A stretch of 64,000 nt of DNA from NCBI RefSeq assembly GCF_000186865.1, contig NW_008705578.1, positions 168,655 through 232,654 on the forward strand, given 5' to 3'. A program made the translations under genes and the position numbers. The stretch's first letter is position 1, and each line of letters starts with the position of its first letter. The stretch comes from Aureococcus anophagefferens (Eukaryota; Sar; Pelagophyceae; Pelagomonadales; Pelagomonadaceae). This document shows, piece by piece, positions 26,322-36,244 of this stretch. The notes under the pieces were generated by a model. That model had not been told where the DNA came from. It saw only the letters and a list, made by a program, of their open reading frames with translations, and made no database searches.

Positions 26322-29300
26322 TTACCGTCTCCGGATGTGGGCCCAGGGGTCCTTGCCCGAGCCGCCGCCGCCGCCGTCGTCGCCCCAGGAGTAGCCCGAG
26401 GCCGCGGCGTCCCAGGTCGCGTCGCGCGCGGCCCGCGCGGCGGCCCAGGGGTCGTCGTCGAGCGGCGGCGCGCCGAAGGCCGGCGGCGCGCCGGAGGCCG
26501 GCGCGCCGCCCCCCCCGCCGAAGAGCGCGCGGCGCCACTGGTCCGTGGACCAGCTGCTCTCGGGATTGACGGTCCAGGCCGGCGGCTCGTCCGGGTGGTA
26601 GTTCGTCGTGCTCGTCGCCCAGTCGATGGTCGGGTCGTCGGCCGTCGCGTCGACCTCCGGGTCGATGAGCTGGTCCTCGAACTGGACCGGGCACGTGCCG
26701 TCGTAGACGCAGGACAGCGAGTAGAACGCGCGGTCGTTGTAGTGCGTCTGATACTGGTGGAACCGCGTCGCCGATTTGAGCCGCGGCTTGAGGTTGAAGA
26801 CGTCCGGCGCCTCGATGGGCTGCTGGAACGTCGTCGCCTTGGGGTCGCCGTTGCCCAAAATGGACCAGTCGAACTGGCCGTAGGACTGCATGAGCCCGTC
26901 CAGATCCATGTCCTCGAGCTCGCCCTCGAAGGCGTCGAGCGCGCCCGTCGTATCCAGCAAATCGGGCGTGAGCGTCGACACGGCGACGTACTTGGCGCGC
27001 CGCGTCTCGACGATGTAGAGCTCGCCGACGAGCTCGTCGGGCATCGTCGGGTGCATGGGGTTGTCCTCGATGTTCGAGCAGTTGCCCCGGTCGACCTGGT
27101 CCCGGTTCGGGATCTCCGGGTCGTTGAGCGCGTAGTCCTCGTCGTTCGCGCGGATGCCGCAGGAGCCGTCGACGTAGTTGCGGTTCCAGGGCTGCGCCTT
27201 GACCGCGGGCACGCTGTCCGGGAGCCAGTACGAGTTGTTCGCGGCGTGGGGGTCCTTGAACCGCGACGTGATGCCCACGGCCTCCTTCTCGATGTCGTCG
27301 TAGCCCTGGCCCAACACGATCTTGTAGAAGTCGGGGTCCGGGCAGAGCGCGAAGTTCGCGCCGCTCGACTGGCCGCGCGGCAGGCTGTAGTTGTTCGAGG
27401 TGTTGTAGCGGTTCACGCAGTAGACCTCCCAGGGCTTGTCCTCGAGGCGCCAGCGCTGGAGGTAGATGTCGTGGTAGTCGTCGTACTCGCGCTGGTAGAT
27501 GCCCCGGTGGTAGCTCAGCCCAAAGTCCGTGCGGCCCTCGGGGTCCTTGACCATCTCCCAGATGGGTTGCATCTGGGGCGACGGCAGCAGATGCTCGACG
27601 TCGGCGAAGTAGGTGCGCCCGAGGAGCGCCGTCGAGTAGGGGTTCGACGCCAAATCCGGCGCGCCGCCGCCGATGGCCCAGACGGCCTGGTCGCGCGTCT
27701 CGTTGCCGTCCGGGTACAGGCTCCGCCGGAACGCGAAGGGCCCGCCCGCGTGCGCCGCCGACGCGACGCCCGCCAACGCCAGGCCCCGCGTCGCGTTGTC
27801 GACGCCCATCCACATGACGAAGCCCTGGCCCGTCGCCGCGTCCGGCGCGTCGGGCCGCGACCGCGGCCGCGGGTTCAGCGAGTCGGGCATGGTCCGCAGA
27901 TCCGCGAGGAGCACGCGCGGCCGCGTCGCGTGGAGGCCCCGCGACCCGACGCAGCCGTAGCCCGCGGCCGTGCCGTGGATCGTCGCGTAGCCGTCGCAGC
28001 CCGGGAGCCAGTCGTCGCGGCTCCGGACCATGTCCGACAGGTTCGCGTAGTGCAGCGCGATCCCTTCCCTTTTCCACGTCACGAGATCGTCCGTCGAGCA
28101 CGCGCCGACGCCGCCCGCGAGCCAGTCCGGCGCCGCGTCGCCGTCGTTGAGCGGGCCGTGCGGCGCGTCGTGCTCGCCGTACCAGAAGTGCGTCGGCGTC
28201 GGCCGGCCGCGCGGGAACTCGCCGCCGTACCAGTGCGCGTTGATCTCCCACTCGGCGAAGCCGTCGAGCCGCTGGGGCGCGTCGGCGTCGAACTCGCTCC
28301 GGGGGAAGTTGCCGTAGTTGCCCGGGAAGTTGCCCAGGTCGAACTCCGCGTCCGCGTGGTCCAGCGTCCACGCGCCGTCGTCGGACACGGGCGACCGCGC
28401 CGCGTCGACCACTAAACGGCTCGGCCCGCCGCCCGCGGCGACGCCCCCCGCGAGCGTCAGCAGCGCGCCCGCGTTCACCGCGCCCGCGCCGCCCCGCAGG
28501 TCGCCCGTGTCGAAGCGCTGGACGACGTCGGAGCGGTACTGGACGTGGCCCGTGCCGTCGTAGGCGACGAGGTCGCCGTTGTAGTGCTGGTAGAGCTCGC
28601 GGCGGCTCACGTGCGTGTCGTGGCGCCGCATCTCCGCCAGGGTCGTCCGGTCGCCCAGATCCTCGACGCCCCAGCCCAAAATCTCGGGCCGCGGCGTCTC
28701 GAACTCGACGCCCCGCCGCGTCGTCGCCGGGCAGCGGAAGGCCATCGTGTGGTCCGGCCCGACGTAGATCTCGTCGAAGCGCGCCTCGCCGCCGTCGCCG
28801 ATCGCGTACGCGCCGACGCGCGTGACGCCCGTCGCGGCGAGCGGCGCGTCGTCCGCGCGGAGCACGTCGTCGACCCACACGTCGTAGACGCCCGCGTCCC
28901 AGTCGAGGGACACGTCGACCTTGTACCAGCGCCGCAGCCGCGCCTTGTGCAGCAGCGTCGACTCCGGCGCGCCCGCGCCCAGGCCGCCGAGCAGCCCCGC
29001 GCCGCCGTCCTCGTGCTCGCCCGGCGAGACCCGGAACCCGGAGCCGTGCGTCAGCCGGTCCGTGAGCAGCACGCCGACGGCCACCGTGGCGTTCGCGCCC
29101 TGCGGGTTCGACGCGGACGGGAGCGGCGACGCGAAGTCCGGGAAGCCGACCTTGGCCGGGTCCGCGTCGTCCTCGTCGGCCGGGCGCGACGCGTTGTGCG
29201 CGTTCGCGTCGTAGAGGACGAGCATGGCGCCCCAGGAGCCGGCGTCGCGCTTCGCCGGGCCCCGCAGGCTGTAGGGGTCGCGGCGCACGAAGAACGAGAG

Positions 29301-32300
29301 CCGCGGCGGCCGGTTCCGCGCGGCGAGCTCGTACTCGGGCCCGTCGTAGGGCACGGGCATCTCCCGCACCGTCGCCGCCGCCGTGTCCGCGAGGGACCGG
29401 CCGCGCACGCGCAGCGCGCCCTTGGTCCCGAAGGCGCCGCCGACGGGGTCGTCGTCGTCGTCGATCAACGCGTCGTAGCGCAGCTCGAAGCGCGACTCGA
29501 CGTACGTCGTCCCGTCGCGGCCGTCCCGGGCCCGGTTCCGCGGCCTGCCGCCGCAGCCCGCGCGCACGGACTGCGTCGCCGCGTCCCACTCGCGGCAGGC
29601 GCCGCCGGCGACGTCGAGCCGCGGCTCGAGGCCGCCCCAGGCCTCGCGCGTCGACAGCGACCGGCCGTAGACCGCCACCCGCCCTCCGCCGCCGCCGCCG
29701 CCGCCGGCCTGGGCCGGCCCGCCCGCGCCGCCCCGCGCGCTCACGTCGCCCTCGAGCGTCAGCACGCCGCCGGCGCTCAGCAGCACGCTGCCGCCGCTGC
29801 CGCCGCCGCCGCCGCTCAAATGCGCGGACCGGCCGTCCGCGCCGTCGACGGACACGCGGCAGTTCGCCCCGAGGTGCAGGTCGTTGACGGCGACGATCTC
29901 GATGGCGCCGCCGCCGGCGCCGCCGCGGCCGACGAGCGACGCGCGCTGGGCGTCGCGCGCCTCCGACCGGTAGACGTCCTCGTGCGCTTTGAACCGCGCG
30001 CCGTAGTCGCTCCAGTTCGCGTCCGCGCCGTCGGGCCCGGCCCAGTCCGTGGGCTCGAGCCGCTCGTAGACGAAGGGGTGGCTCACGCCGAGCGCGCCGC
30101 CGCTGCCGCCGAGGAGCTGGCCGCCCGGGCCGCCGAAGTCGCGCGACCCGTACGTCTCGCCGACGCCGCCGACGGTGCCGCCGTCGCCCGAGAGGAAGAG
30201 CGCCGTGCCGTTGCCCACGGTCAAGTTCGCGCCGTCGAGCGCGTCGGGCCCGGCGCCGCGCCAGGCCGCGTAGTCCGCCGCGCTCAGGTGGCGCGGCGCC
30301 ATCGTCGCGGGCGCGCGGTACGCGACGACGCGCCGCTTCCCGCCGGCGACGCCGATCTTCGCCCGCTCCGACACGTCCGGTAACAACGCCGCGGCGTCGC
30401 GGCCGACGGCGCCGGCGCCGTCCGTGCCGTGGATCGCCTGGCCCGGCACGGGGCTCCCGCCGAGGCCGCCGTGCGCCGCGCCCGCGCCGCCGAACGCCAG
30501 GGAGAACGACGACTCGCAGGCCGGCGCCGTGCCGTTGAGGGACCGCAGGTGGTCCCGGTGGCTCTCGCCGAGGCTCTGGGACGCCTGCACGGACGCGTTG
30601 ATGCCGCTGAGGCCCGCGCCGTCCGCCGCGAGCTCCGGGCACGGGTCGGCCGGGTCCGCGAGCGCGTCGCCGTCCGTCGGCCCCCGCGGGCTCGCGTTGT
30701 CGTCCAGCGTCGCCAGCGTCAGGGACCAGGTCAGCCCGCCGGCGGCGTAGGGCCCGCCGTCGCACAAGCCGTCGTCGCACTCGCCGCCGCGCTCCGCGTC
30801 GGACCGCGACACCGCGGCCGCGACGACGGTCGGCAGGTCCTCGACGAGGGCCGCGGCGACGTCCGTGGACGTGGCGTCGTGGGCGAGGCCCCGCGTCGTC
30901 GCGCCGCGCCAGGACAGCGTGAAGTTGCCGCCGAGCGAGTTGCCCCGGCGGACGCGCGACACGCGCGCGCGCGCGCCCAAACCCGTGAGGTGGGACTCGA
31001 CGCCGAGGAGCGGCATGGCGCCGGACGTCGACGTGAAGGTCACGACCCAGGCGTCGTCCTCGTCGCCCCGCGGGCCGCCGAGCGCGTGGGTCACGGTCAC
31101 GCGGCCGACGCCCGGGAGATGCGCGTAGACGTCGACCTCGTTGCCCGCGCGGGCCTTGGAGTCGCCGCGGCCGCGGCGCGTGCCCCGGTTCAGGTCCTCC
31201 TCCAGCGCCCGGCGGAGCGCGTCGGCGGTGACGCCCGGGTGGAGGCTCCTAGTCGTCCGCCCCGCGTACGTCAGTCGGAAGTGGCCGCCGAGCGTCTCGC
31301 CGTCGTCGGAGCTGATGGCCACGCGCTGCACCTCGTCGACGTCCTTGGCGCGCGTCGTCACGGTCCGGAGGTGGACGCGCACGGACGGCGCGCCGGGGCC
31401 GTTGACGTTGTTCGACGCCGTCGTCCCGCTCAAAATCGCCGGGTCGCCGAGCGGCACGTCGCGCGGGTCATCATCTAAAACGTCGCCCGGGTCCCGGCCG
31501 ACGCTGTAGCCGCCGGGGAAGCCGCCGAGCGTGCCCGGCGACGCGACGAAGGACGTGTTGATGCGCGCCGACGACCGCGAGAGGAGCGCGAGGGGCCGCT
31601 GGCCCACGAGCGTCACGTTGACCTCGGGCCCGAGCTCGATGGAGTCGAAGGCGAAGACGGCGACCTCCTCGCCGCCGGGCATGGTTGCCACGGTGCCGAC
31701 GACCTCCAACGCGCCCGTCATGACCATGGACGACGTGTTGAAGAGCAGCGAGCACGACGTCACGTTCTCGCACTGCGACGCCGCGAGGTCCTCGAGCACG
31801 ACCTTTTCGGCCTCGAGCTTCGCGCGGACGTCGCGCGCACGGTGATCCATGAGGCGCCGCACGTCCGCCCGCGCCCGCGCCCCGTCGGCGTCCAGCAACG
31901 CCGTCTCGTCCCAGGACTCGATCCACCGCAGGTCGTCCTCGACGTTCTCGACGAGCATGGCCTGCAGCACGACGTCCTTGTGCTGCTGCCGCTCGTTGAG
32001 CACGAGCCCGCCGTTCCAGAAGGGCCCGCAGGGCTGGCGCTCGTGGCACCAGCCCCAGGCGTCCACCGTGCGGATCTGGGGCCCGAGGCGGTCGAAGCGC
32101 ATCGGTGCGAAATGCGCGCCGCGCGGCGCGCCGACGCCCTCGCCGCCGGGCACGGACCCGTTGAGCCCGCTCCAGGACGACCCCCGCGGCGCCCAGCCGT
32201 GGGACCCGGACCGCCAGTTCTCGAAGCCCGCGAACAGGTCCGCGGGTACGTGCGCGCCGCCCGCGTAGACCTGCGACGTGTGGTAGTAGGCCGCGGCCGC

Positions 32301-33419
32301 GACGTCGTAGTGCTCGTAGCCCCGGGCGCAGCGCTGCGTCGCCTTGCAGCGCTCGTAGCCCGGGCTCAGCGCGTGGGCCGCGTAGCCGTGGAAGGGCAGC
32401 GACTCGTTGCCGCGCGCCGCGTAGGGGATGTGCTCCGACGACGTCGTCCGCGGCGCGCCGTCGACGCCCGACACGCCCCAGGCCGGGTCCACGCGCACGG
32501 TGACGTTGCCGCCGAAGAGGCTCGACGACGCGTCCTGGACCTGGTCCACGAGGTCCGCGACGGCCGCGGCGACGACGTTGCCCTCGGAAGCCGTGTCCGT
32601 GGTCGGGAAGATCCGGAAGTGCGCGAGGACGCTGTCCGGCGACGCCGGTCGGATAAATAAGACCTCGACGCGGTCCCGGTGGACGCCCAACGCCCGCGAG
32701 ATGTCCTCCTCGAAGTAGCGCTCGAATTCGCAGTACGCGGATTCCGGCGCCGCCTCCTCCTCGCACCACCGCGTCGCGCCCTGGTTCAGCGTCTTGTGGC
32801 CCCAGGCGCGGTGGCCGTCGGACGTGGCGTGCATGTCCGTGCGCCCCTCGCCGGCCTGGTGGATGAGGTCCTGGCCCACGACCTCCATGCTGTACATCAA
32901 TCGGAGGGACATGTCCCAGTCGAGCGCGACGGCGCCCCAGTGGCGGTCGAGCGCGCCCGTGACGTTGCCCGTGAGGAGCTTCGAGCCGGCGTGCTGCGTC
33001 TGGTCCGTGAAGTCGCGCACGGCGGCGGCGACGCTCACGTCCGTCGAGCTGATCTCCTCGAGCATGCGGAAGCGCACGATCGTCGTCGTCCAGCCCCACG
33101 CAAAGTGGACGTCGCCTTCCGTGACGTTGAGGACATAGAGGCGGTCCGTGTCGACGCCGAGCGCGAAGGACACGTCCAGCAGGAACTGCGTCGCGAAGGA
33201 CTCGAGCGCGATCGTCGAGCCCATGGAGATGCCGCCCAGGAGCCGCTGCCCCGGCCCGCCGAGGCTCGAGAAGTCGATGCGCACGGCGAGGTCTGCGTAG
33301 GTCGGATCCGTCGTCAGCGACGCGCCGCCCCGGTGCATGACCCAGTTGTCCTGGAAGTGCTCGCCGGCGACGACCGCGAGGGCCGCGAGGCAGCGGCCCA
33401 ACAACATACCTCGCATCAT
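26322..33419 (-). CDS. Giant secreted protein with GH43-like (beta-galactanase-like) domain
   Basis: 2365 residues in one exon, starting MMRGMLLGRCLAALAVVAG, a signal peptide. Two repeats at ~60-150 and ~240-320 resemble SEA-like modules seen in stramenopile surface proteins (GVDxDRL...F...GNVT). Glycine-rich stretches occur around 1170-1270. Residues ~1730-2010 resemble the five-bladed propeller of GH43 exo-beta-1,3-galactanases: INAHWYGGEF, HFWYGEHD, STDDLVTWKREG, FVMWMGVDN, and PDGNETRDQAVW in the expected order. Many NxT/NxS sites suit a secreted glycoprotein. A role in remodelling extracellular or algal polysaccharides is plausible; catalytic residues were not verified. It is divergent from the BART gene, with 131 bp between start codons. 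Confidence 0.72.
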   Translation of the reverse strand: MMRGMLLGRCLAALAVVAGEHFQDNWVMHRGGASLTTDPTYADLAVRIDFSSLGGPGQRLLGGISMGSTIALESFATQFLLDVSFALGVDTDRLYVLNVTEGDVHFAWGWTTTIVRFRMLEEISSTDVSVAAAVRDFTDQTQHAGSKLLTGNVTGALDRHWGAVALDWDMSLRLMYSMEVVGQDLIHQAGEGRTDMHATSDGHRAWGHKTLNQGATRWCEEEAAPESAYCEFERYFEEDISRALGVHRDRVEVLFIRPASPDSVLAHFRIFPTTDTASEGNVVAAAVADLVDQVQDASSSLFGGNVTVRVDPAWGVSGVDGAPRTTSSEHIPYAARGNESLPFHGYAAHALSPGYERCKATQRCARGYEHYDVAAAAYYHTSQVYAGGAHVPADLFAGFENWRSGSHGWAPRGSSWSGLNGSVPGGEGVGAPRGAHFAPMRFDRLGPQIRTVDAWGWCHERQPCGPFWNGGLVLNERQQHKDVVLQAMLVENVEDDLRWIESWDETALLDADGARARADVRRLMDHRARDVRAKLEAEKVVLEDLAASQCENVTSCSLLFNTSSMVMTGALEVVGTVATMPGGEEVAVFAFDSIELGPEVNVTLVGQRPLALLSRSSARINTSFVASPGTLGGFPGGYSVGRDPGDVLDDDPRDVPLGDPAILSGTTASNNVNGPGAPSVRVHLRTVTTRAKDVDEVQRVAISSDDGETLGGHFRLTYAGRTTRSLHPGVTADALRRALEEDLNRGTRRGRGDSKARAGNEVDVYAHLPGVGRVTVTHALGGPRGDEDDAWVVTFTSTSGAMPLLGVESHLTGLGARARVSRVRRGNSLGGNFTLSWRGATTRGLAHDATSTDVAAALVEDLPTVVAAAVSRSDAERGGECDDGLCDGGPYAAGGLTWSLTLATLDDNASPRGPTDGDALADPADPCPELAADGAGLSGINASVQASQSLGESHRDHLRSLNGTAPACESSFSLAFGGAGAAHGGLGGSPVPGQAIHGTDGAGAVGRDAAALLPDVSERAKIGVAGGKRRVVAYRAPATMAPRHLSAADYAAWRGAGPDALDGANLTVGNGTALFLSGDGGTVGGVGETYGSRDFGGPGGQLLGGSGGALGVSHPFVYERLEPTDWAGPDGADANWSDYGARFKAHEDVYRSEARDAQRASLVGRGGAGGGAIEIVAVNDLHLGANCRVSVDGADGRSAHLSGGGGGSGGSVLLSAGGVLTLEGDVSARGGAGGPAQAGGGGGGGGRVAVYGRSLSTREAWGGLEPRLDVAGGACREWDAATQSVRAGCGGRPRNRARDGRDGTTYVESRFELRYDALIDDDDDPVGGAFGTKGALRVRGRSLADTAAATVREMPVPYDGPEYELAARNRPPRLSFFVRRDPYSLRGPAKRDAGSWGAMLVLYDANAHNASRPADEDDADPAKVGFPDFASPLPSASNPQGANATVAVGVLLTDRLTHGSGFRVSPGEHEDGGAGLLGGLGAGAPESTLLHKARLRRWYKVDVSLDWDAGVYDVWVDDVLRADDAPLAATGVTRVGAYAIGDGGEARFDEIYVGPDHTMAFRCPATTRRGVEFETPRPEILGWGVEDLGDRTTLAEMRRHDTHVSRRELYQHYNGDLVAYDGTGHVQYRSDVVQRFDTGDLRGGAGAVNAGALLTLAGGVAAGGGPSRLVVDAARSPVSDDGAWTLDHADAEFDLGNFPGNYGNFPRSEFDADAPQRLDGFAEWEINAHWYGGEFPRGRPTPTHFWYGEHDAPHGPLNDGDAAPDWLAGGVGACSTDDLVTWKREGIALHYANLSDMVRSRDDWLPGCDGYATIHGTAAGYGCVGSRGLHATRPRVLLADLRTMPDSLNPRPRSRPDAPDAATGQGFVMWMGVDNATRGLALAGVASAAHAGGPFAFRRSLYPDGNETRDQAVWAIGGGAPDLASNPYSTALLGRTYFADVEHLLPSPQMQPIWEMVKDPEGRTDFGLSYHRGIYQREYDDYHDIYLQRWRLEDKPWEVYCVNRYNTSNNYSLPRGQSSGANFALCPDPDFYKIVLGQGYDDIEKEAVGITSRFKDPHAANNSYWLPDSVPAVKAQPWNRNYVDGSCGIRANDEDYALNDPEIPNRDQVDRGNCSNIEDNPMHPTMPDELVGELYIVETRRAKYVAVSTLTPDLLDTTGALDAFEGELEDMDLDGLMQSYGQFDWSILGNGDPKATTFQQPIEAPDVFNLKPRLKSATRFHQYQTHYNDRAFYSLSCVYDGTCPVQFEDQLIDPEVDATADDPTIDWATSTTNYHPDEPPAWTVNPESSWSTDQWRRALFGGGGGAPASGAPPAFGAPPLDDDPWAAARAARDATWDAAASGYSWGDDGGGGGSGKDPWAHIRRR

Positions 33420-33550
33420 GGCGGGCGCTTTGCCAGTAGGTCGAAGTTCGCGGCATCGTTGATGGTGAATCGAGGGAGTTATTCAGGACCGAGGTATGAC
33501 AGAATAAAAGCGCGCGCTGAGCAAGAGGACTCCCCGTGAATCGCGCGGCG

Positions 33551-34615
33551 ATGCCGCGCCTCGACGACGACGAAGCCAAGGGCGAGTGCAAGGACGACGG
33601 CGCCGAGGCCAAGGGCGAGGCGAAGGAGGGCGACGAGCTCAACAACGTCGTCCACGAGTTCCTCGAGTACTCGACGTCCGAGCGCATCACCGCCGTCAAG
33701 CAGGCCTTCTTCGAGGAGCACTGCGCGGGCTTCGAGGACGCCGAGGAGCTCGAGCGGAGCGGCCGCGGCCACCCGCTCGAGTGGACCGCCGTCCACAAGC
33801 GCTACCTCGAGGTCTTCGACGCGGAGCTGTCGCGGTTCTGCGGCGAGCGCGGCGTCAGCGAGGCGGCGCTGTCGTCGGCGCTCGAGGCCATCACGGACCG
33901 CAAGGAGCACCTCCAGCACGTGCTGCCCGTCATCCTGCTGACGACGGAGTACGAGTTCTTCGTCCGCAACATGTACGACACCGCGCGCGCCGGCGTCCGA
34001 CGAACCGTGGCGCGTTCGACCGTCGTGCTCCGTAGGCGCGGGCCCTGAAGATGGTCCGCGACGTCGAGCGGGGGTCCGACGACGGCGGCTTCGCGGGCAT
34101 GTACACCTGGCAGCCGCCGCCGAGGAGGAAGCACGAGGCCTGGATGAAGGCGCGCGGCGTGCCCTGGGGCTTCCGCAAGGTCGCGCGCGGCGTCGCGCGG
34201 TCGCGACGTTTTGGGTGGTTCCACGAACGAAGCATTCTAGGTCGTGCTGGGGGCCGCGCGGAAGACGGAGGTCGTCATCGCGCACACGCCGCACCGGCGG
34301 TACTCGAGCGCGTTCGCCGTGCCCATGTTCGGGCGGGCGGAGTTCGGGTTCACCCTCGACGGCGAGCGGACGCCCTACACCTTCGGCAAGGACCCGACGC
34401 CCCAGTTCTACTACACGGCGACGCAGGACGGCGACGACGCCGTGCGCATCAAGATCGAGGACGAGAAGCACCGCAAGGACAACGGCGACTTCTACAAGGT
34501 CGACACCATCGAGCGCGACGGGCCGAACCTGCGCCACGTCCAAGCCTGGTGCAAGCGCGGCGGCGAGGAGGTCGTGCGCCTGGAAGCGGACCTCATCCGG
34601 AAGACGGGCAAGTAA
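33551..34615 (+). CDS. BART-domain (ARL2-binding-like) protein, three exons
   Basis: Exons 33551-33994, 34036-34179 and 34241-34615 give 320 residues. The ATG at 33551 (MPRLDDDEAKG) was chosen over an upstream in-frame GTG. Residues ~25-145 match the BART fold: FFEEHCAGFEDAEE, then EWTAVHKRYLEVFDAEL and a terminal helix with YEFFVRNMYDTARA. BART domains bind ARL2/ARL3-type GTPases, often at cilia or mitochondria. Exon 2 adds a basic WQPPPRRKHEAW segment. Exon 3 encodes a compact ~120-residue domain (TPHRRYSSAFAVPMFGRAEFG...) that I do not recognise. Introns are 41 and 61 nt, GT-AG, both between codons. If splicing failed, translation would end at 34048. Confidence 0.68.
33995..34035 (+). other. 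Intron 1 of the BART gene (41 nt)
   Basis: GTCCGAC...CCGTAG. Removal joins ...YDTARAG to ARALKMVRDVERG in frame and bypasses the TGA that otherwise ends the first exon's frame. Confidence 0.7.
34180..34240 (+). other. Intron 2 of the BART gene (61 nt)
   Basis: Starts GTCGCGCG after ...GFRK and ends ATTCTAG before VVLGAARKTEVV. GTCG occurs at both junctions. The 3' half is less GC-rich than the exons. Confidence 0.7.
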
Positions 34616-34618
34616 GGT

Positions 34619-36211
34619 TTAGACCGTCGGAATCCCGCGCGGCTTCGACGACGGCGCGAGGCGAACCTGGCTCCGGCCGCCGCCCGGGCCCGCGGGCTTC
34701 AGGAGGCGCCGCTCGTGGGCCGCGTTGTCGTCCGCGAAGCGCGCGAACATGTCCGCGTGGGCCTCGTCGGGCGCCGCGGACGAGCCCTTGCGGACGAAGA
34801 GCGTCGACCCGCTCCGGCCCGGCAGGTCCGTCGGCAGCGACATGTCGCAGTCGCCGAGCACCTCCGTCGCGACGGCCGCGAGCTCGGGCCAGAGCCGGTG
34901 CGTCGTCTCCGTGAACAGGAAGAGCGCGCCCGGCTTCGCGCGCGCGAACGCGTCGCGGAAGAAGACCCAGTCGCGCGCGCGGAGCGCGTTCTTGTTCTCC
35001 GCGACGACGTAGGACGCGACGAAGAGGTCCGCGTCCGCGCGGAACGCCGCGTTCGCGCCGTCGTCGAGCGACACCGTGATGTCCGCCGTCGCGAAGGACA
35101 CGGCGTGCCGCGAGCCCTCGAAGGCCTCCGCGAGGCGTTCCACCGACGCGCCCCAGCCCTTTTCGTAGTCGAGCACGGTGCAGTCGATCGCCGCCGAGGG
35201 GCGCCGGTGGCGCTCGGGCACGACGAGGTCCGCCTCGAAGGTGTCGCCCGCGACGTAGTCCGCGAGCGTCGCCACCGCCGCGAAGTCGTAGCCCGGGCCG
35301 CCGCCGAGGCTCACGACGGCGCAGGTCGCGCGCAGCGCCAGCAGCTTCGTCACCGCGGCGCGCAGCCAGCCGTCCTCGCCGCAGAAGAGCGCGGAGGCGA
35401 CCTTCGTCGTGCGCGACACGAAGTGGATGCGCTCGTAGCCCCGCCGCGCGCGCTCGTCGGCGAAGCTCGGCATGGACCCGTTCGTCGCCGCGTCGCCGAG
35501 CGCCCGTTCCAGGGACGCCGTCGCCAGGAGGTCCTCGGCGGCCTGCGGCGACGTCGCCGACGCCGCGAGCGCTTCCAGGCGCGCCTTCGACCGGCGCAGC
35601 CACTTCGTCCGGCGCCGCATGGACACCTTCGGCGGCCAGGGAGACTCGTCGTACAGGGCCGCGGCCTCGTCGAAGCGGCCCGCGCGGGCCAGCGCGGTCA
35701 CGGCCGCGTCGTGCGCGTCCTCGTCGAAGGCGTGGGCCCGGAAGATGGCGACGGCGTCGTCGGGCCGGCCCGCGCGGCCCGCGCAGCGCACGGCGACGGC
35801 GACGGAGAACGCGTCGGGCTCGAAGCGGCCCAGGATCTCCGTGGCCTCGGCCCAGCGCGGCGCGCCGCCGAGGCCGTCGCCGCAGCCCGCGCGGTCGCAG
35901 GCGATGAGCGTGGCGCCGTACGCGCGCTCCGAGATGAGCTCCCGCGGCGTCGTCCGCTCGAGCTGGTCGAGCAGCGCGACGGCGCGGCGCCACTCGCCGC
36001 GCTTGCCGCTGCGCACGATGGCGCGCGTGAACTGCGCGCTGCGCGGATGGCTCGCGACCTGCTTCGGCGTGTGCGACGGCCCGTTGGCGCCGTTGGAGCC
36101 GCGGATGGACGTGGCGTGCAACGTCGACGTGCGCGCGCACGCGCCGCGCGTCGGCTGCAGGCCGTGGAGCGAGCGCATCGCATGCATTAGAATGAGAGCG
36201 AGGCAGCGCAT
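34619..36211 (-). CDS. PPR-repeat protein fused to a class I SAM-dependent methyltransferase-like domain
   Basis: 530 residues from ATG 36211 (MRCLALILMHAMRS), a likely organelle-targeting leader. Residues ~55-205 contain degenerate pentatricopeptide repeats (e.g. AYGATLIACDRAG, DAFSVAVAVRCAGRAGRPDDAVAIFRAH, HDAAVTALARAGRFDEAAALYDE). The second half has a methyltransferase motif I, SLGGGPGYDFAAV (~303), and the later stretch DADLFVASYVVAENKNAL. PPR arrays bind organellar RNA in sequence-specific fashion; coupling to a methyltransferase suggests guided RNA modification, which is inference. The frame upstream to 36523 lacks coding character. The stop is 3 bp from the stop of the convergent BART gene. 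Confidence 0.68.
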   Translation of the reverse strand: MRCLALILMHAMRSLHGLQPTRGACARTSTLHATSIRGSNGANGPSHTPKQVASHPRSAQFTRAIVRSGKRGEWRRAVALLDQLERTTPRELISERAYGATLIACDRAGCGDGLGGAPRWAEATEILGRFEPDAFSVAVAVRCAGRAGRPDDAVAIFRAHAFDEDAHDAAVTALARAGRFDEAAALYDESPWPPKVSMRRRTKWLRRSKARLEALAASATSPQAAEDLLATASLERALGDAATNGSMPSFADERARRGYERIHFVSRTTKVASALFCGEDGWLRAAVTKLLALRATCAVVSLGGGPGYDFAAVATLADYVAGDTFEADLVVPERHRRPSAAIDCTVLDYEKGWGASVERLAEAFEGSRHAVSFATADITVSLDDGANAAFRADADLFVASYVVAENKNALRARDWVFFRDAFARAKPGALFLFTETTHRLWPELAAVATEVLGDCDMSLPTDLPGRSGSTLFVRKGSSAAPDEAHADMFARFADDNAAHERRLLKPAGPGGGRSQVRLAPSSKPRGIPTV

Positions 36212-36244
36212 TGGTGCAAGCTCAGGAGGCCATGCGTCACCTGA

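Noticed and set aside
25404..28415. 1003-codon plus-strand ORF antisense to the unknown gene and giant gene
   Set aside because: Val/Arg/Ala-rich antisense artefact of high GC with no recognisable domain.
26194..30780. 1528-codon minus-strand ORF overlapping the giant GH43-like gene in another frame
   Set aside because: Out-of-frame shadow, over 30% Arg; the GH43-like frame has signal peptide and motifs.
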